7,324 bases of DNA from NCBI GenBank assembly GCA_021791015.1, contig JAJYFH010000033.1:1-7324 (forward strand), read 5' to 3'. A model generated the notes under the pieces. That model was not told the DNA's origin. It searched no databases and was given only the letters and a program-made list of their open reading frames with translations. The first letter of the stretch is position 1. Every line of letters begins with the position of its first letter. Both the position numbers and the translations under genes were made by a program. The DNA is from a bacterium (GTDB taxonomy: Bacteria > Patescibacteriota > CPR2 > UBA1875 > JAJYID01). Shown here piece by piece: positions 5,357 to 7,324 of the stretch.

Positions 5357-5405
5357 TTTTTATTCTAATAATTTATGGACTAATTTGCCTAACGACTAAC
5401 CCGGC

Positions 5406-7082
5406 TTACTTAGAATACTCGTAATATAACACTCTTTGGTCAATGGGTGAAGGCACGGATGTTAATGCTCTTTTGAAACCGATTTTACGAAGCTCTTTCA
5501 ATGCGTCTGGCTCCCAATCTTTCTCTATGTAAATTTTATAATTTTCTTGCGGCAGGCGCAAATTTTTTATATCTCGAATCTCAAGCCTATCTACATCGGG
5601 TTTAGTAGAGTGAGTAATATATTGGATGGTTTTTGAGCCATATTCACCAGCGATAAGAAAAATCTTCTCACCCTTTGGCTGGCTATTTATGTCATATGCT
5701 ATTTGAACCATATCTTCAGTATATGCATCCCTCGCCTCGGCGAAGTTTGGGAATTGGATGAAATATTTATAAAATCCGGCTGCCCCTGAGATAATTAAGA
5801 TTGCTGCCATACCCGCATACATCGCCTTTGCTTGGCTTGTCTTAAACTTAGAAAATATAAAGTCAAGCCCAATGGCCGCCCATAACATTACCACGGGGAT
5901 AACCCCGACCATACGAAGCGCTTGCGGAATACCGTCCGATGTCAAAAGTTCCGGAAGAGAGAGGGTGATAGCCCAAGTTATAAGCAAAAAATGCTCTATC
6001 CGCTTGATCTTTACAAAACTGATAACGACACCGACCCACATCAAGATTCCTACAAAAATATCAAGCATTGGCTCGCCTGCTACATTTTGCCTGAAATTTT
6101 GGTCACCGTGAAAATTAAACATACCTAATGTTTTGATAATATTTATAAAGAATGCTTTGATAGCACTACCACCGTTTGTTGCCGGATTAAAGATACTAGC
6201 AGAAGAACGAGCAATGAAGTCAGCGGGCACATGGACAAAATGGATGAACAAAGGCACCATCACCAGAACAGTGACACCAACCAAAATCCCTATTTTTTTC
6301 AAATTTTCTTTAAAATACTGGCGATTTGAGAAAAAGATAAAAATTGCTAAGGCAATGAAAACTAATGGGATCATTCTGTAGGATAAGTATGTGTAAAAAC
6401 CGAGAGCCAGAGCAATGCCGGTTCCGATATAATCTTTCATTTTGCCATTTCTGTAAGCGCGAATGAAAAAATAGAAAAGGAAGGTTAATGCAAGCGGCAC
6501 CATAATAGCTCGGAAGCCATTTCTGGAAAACTGGATGTGCCATGCGCTGACGGCTAAAGCCGCTGCCGCAAAAATCCCGACATTTTTGTTAAATAACTCC
6601 TTGCCAAGAAGATAAATTCCCCAGACAGTAATTATTCCAATAATTGCTGGGGCTATCCTTAGTGAAAGCGGGGTGAAATTTATGGCGGCAATATGAAAAG
6701 TTTTGCCAATCCAAACCGGAATCGCCTGAAGGTAGAAGAAAAGCGCCTCGCGCGGACCATTTGTGTCATATACGACCGCAAACTTGTGAGCATCGAACAT
6801 ACTTATGATATCCAGGCCGTTTGCCGCCTCATCAGGATGGAGCCCCGGTGGCAAGGATGCAAGCCTAAAAAACCTTAGAAATGTTGCAACTGCCAGAATT
6901 AATACCATCGGCCAGCTTGAAATTAAAAAACTTTTAAACTTTTTAAGGAACGGCTCCGTGGATTGCATTTTTTTAAATTCCTTTGCAACCCCACCGGCTG
7001 CCTCTATTCTTGGCTTTTGGGGTCTGGGGCCTGAATTTTTAATTTTTAATTTTGAACTTTGAATTGGTCTTATATCTTGCAT
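5406..7082 (-). CDS. GT39/PMT-family membrane glycosyltransferase (first of tandem pair)
   Basis: This 558-residue membrane protein has the GT39/ArnT-like layout. After a cytoplasmic N-terminus and a first helix (~54-72) comes the loop LPPGLHPDEAANGLDI with the acidic pair Asp84-Glu85. Then come NGPREALFFYLQ (108-119), FSRNGFR (185-191), many further hydrophobic segments, and a soluble tail of about 110 residues ending VLYYEYSK. It should transfer sugar from a lipid-linked donor outside the membrane; the acceptor is unknown. The start at 7082 has an excellent AAAGGAGG, though only 3 nt away, and overlaps the upstream stop by 13 bp, suggesting translational coupling. An alternative start at Met39 (6968) has AAGGA 10 nt upstream. 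It would remove the odd, charged, low-complexity N-terminus, part of which is encoded by an AT-rich repeat. Transcription continues into the next GT39 gene. Confidence 0.91.
   Translation of the reverse strand: MQDIRPIQSSKLKIKNSGPRPQKPRIEAAGGVAKEFKKMQSTEPFLKKFKSFLISSWPMVLILAVATFLRFFRLASLPPGLHPDEAANGLDIISMFDAHKFAVVYDTNGPREALFFYLQAIPVWIGKTFHIAAINFTPLSLRIAPAIIGIITVWGIYLLGKELFNKNVGIFAAAALAVSAWHIQFSRNGFRAIMVPLALTFLFYFFIRAYRNGKMKDYIGTGIALALGFYTYLSYRMIPLVFIALAIFIFFSNRQYFKENLKKIGILVGVTVLVMVPLFIHFVHVPADFIARSSASIFNPATNGGSAIKAFFINIIKTLGMFNFHGDQNFRQNVAGEPMLDIFVGILMWVGVVISFVKIKRIEHFLLITWAITLSLPELLTSDGIPQALRMVGVIPVVMLWAAIGLDFIFSKFKTSQAKAMYAGMAAILIISGAAGFYKYFIQFPNFAEARDAYTEDMVQIAYDINSQPKGEKIFLIAGEYGSKTIQYITHSTKPDVDRLEIRDIKNLRLPQENYKIYIEKDWEPDALKELRKIGFKRALTSVPSPIDQRVLYYEYSK
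6979..6983 (-). promoter_or_regulatory. Alternative ribosome binding site for the Met39 start
   Basis: AAGGA on the minus strand lies 10 nt upstream of the ATG at 6968-6966. It competes with the stronger but very closely spaced AAAGGAGG serving the ATG at 7082. If used, the enzyme would be 520 residues and start MQSTEPFLKKF, closer to the other GT39 protein in the window. Confidence 0.35.
7030..7062. repeat. AT-rich repeat inside the start of the GT39 gene
   Basis: The plus strand reads as three successive variations on AATTTTTAATTTTTAATTTTG. Read on the minus strand in frame it encodes about residues 7-17 of the GT39 protein (IQSSKLKIKNS). It resembles the non-coding AT-rich spacer at 3672-3742. 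The in-frame reading AAA TTA AAA ATT AAA avoids the TAA codons present in another frame. Confidence 0.5.
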
Positions 7083-7324
7083 GCCCCTCCTTTGCTTTTA
7101 ATTATGGCCGCGAAAAATTGAATATTTGTGTTTGGGTTCAAGGTGAAGACTTCACCGCCTTCCTTTTTGACATAATCATTGATATTTTTAGTTGGTTTTT
7201 CATAAATAAGCATCATTTCCTGGCTGGGACAGTTTAGGCTTTTCAGCCCGGTTTCATTGACGAAGTTCGCTTGGTCTTCGACAAAACTTTTTGCTACGTC
7301 ATTGCCCTGCAATACGAAGTATTT
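7070..7324 (-). CDS. C-terminal part of an unidentified protein (runs off the right edge)
   Basis: The frame is open from the window edge to TAA at 7072-7070, giving 84 residues beginning KYFVLQGND and ending IIKSKGGACKI. An internal TTG at 7312 could be a start, but no stop lies between it and the edge, so the protein very likely begins outside the window. Visible features are a mixed polar segment, SLNCPSQEMMLIYEKP in the middle and a hydrophobic patch IQFFAAII near the end. There is no strong membrane helix. I do not recognise the family; the soluble tail of another membrane glycosyltransferase is one guess from context. Its last codons carry the ribosome binding site and start of the GT39 gene, a 13-bp overlap implying one operon. 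Confidence 0.62.
   Translation of the reverse strand, partial: KYFVLQGNDVAKSFVEDQANFVNETGLKSLNCPSQEMMLIYEKPTKNINDYVKKEGGEVFTLNPNTNIQFFAAIIKSKGGACKI
7086..7093 (-). promoter_or_regulatory. Strong Shine-Dalgarno embedded in the upstream coding region
   Basis: AAAGGAGG on the minus strand lies 3 nt before the ATG at 7082. The same bases encode KGG near the C-terminus of the upstream protein. The match to the anti-Shine-Dalgarno is near perfect but the spacing is shorter than usual. This fits coupled translation of the two frames. Confidence 0.6.

Noticed and set aside
1..7324. Alternative genetic code with TGA as glycine, as in some CPR lineages
   Set aside because: All full-length genes read through with expected motifs and lengths and no in-frame TGA. 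The absence of TGA stops among seven genes is too few to mean anything.

Overview
All genes supported in this 7.3 kb window lie on the minus strand, so transcription runs from high to low coordinates. In that order they are: the C-terminal end of an unidentified protein (7324-7070), two membrane glycosyltransferases of the GT39/PMT type (7082-5406 and 5356-3806), the nucleoid-associated protein YbaB/EbfC (3594-3298), a small GIY-YIG domain nuclease (3245-2958), the recombination mediator RecR (2809-2210), an MsbA-like half-size ABC exporter (1901-150), and the first 26 codons of cysteinyl-tRNA synthetase, cysS (80 to beyond base 1).

The window suggests a bacterium with moderate-to-low GC and a compact genome. 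A member of the Candidate Phyla Radiation (Patescibacteria) is my best guess. The reasons are the lone 95-residue GIY-YIG protein, GT39 enzymes with short soluble tails, ATTCCC-type palindromes in most gaps, a CCTGCCTG-type GC-rich hairpin, and AT-rich CAATTT/AAATT-like spacer repeats. This is inference, not proof. Intact genes end in TAA (six) or TAG (one) and contain no in-frame TGA, so nothing points to the TGA=Gly code of some CPR lineages.

The right half (about 3.8-7.3 kb) is a cell-envelope glycosylation segment: two tandem GT39 genes, the first overlapping an upstream reading frame by 13 bp. The middle (2.2-3.6 kb) is the widely conserved ybaB-recR pair, but it is split by a GIY-YIG gene bracketed by inverted copies of the local palindromic repeat. 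Next to this insertion is a second, diverged copy of the recR start (MRIIPQNVQN versus MKIIPQNVQN), so the locus looks rearranged. The left part (0-2.2 kb) holds the ABC exporter, behind a 308-bp gap with a TATAAT box and a 25-bp perfect inverted repeat, and then cysS.

The most interesting theme is the repeat family. Six copies keep constant ends (GATTC...GAATGACA) while the stem sequence changes with pairing kept, except in one copy with a 2-nt deletion. Two copies flank the GIY-YIG gene like terminal inverted repeats. I saw no CRISPR array, tRNA, rRNA or canonical U-tract terminator.
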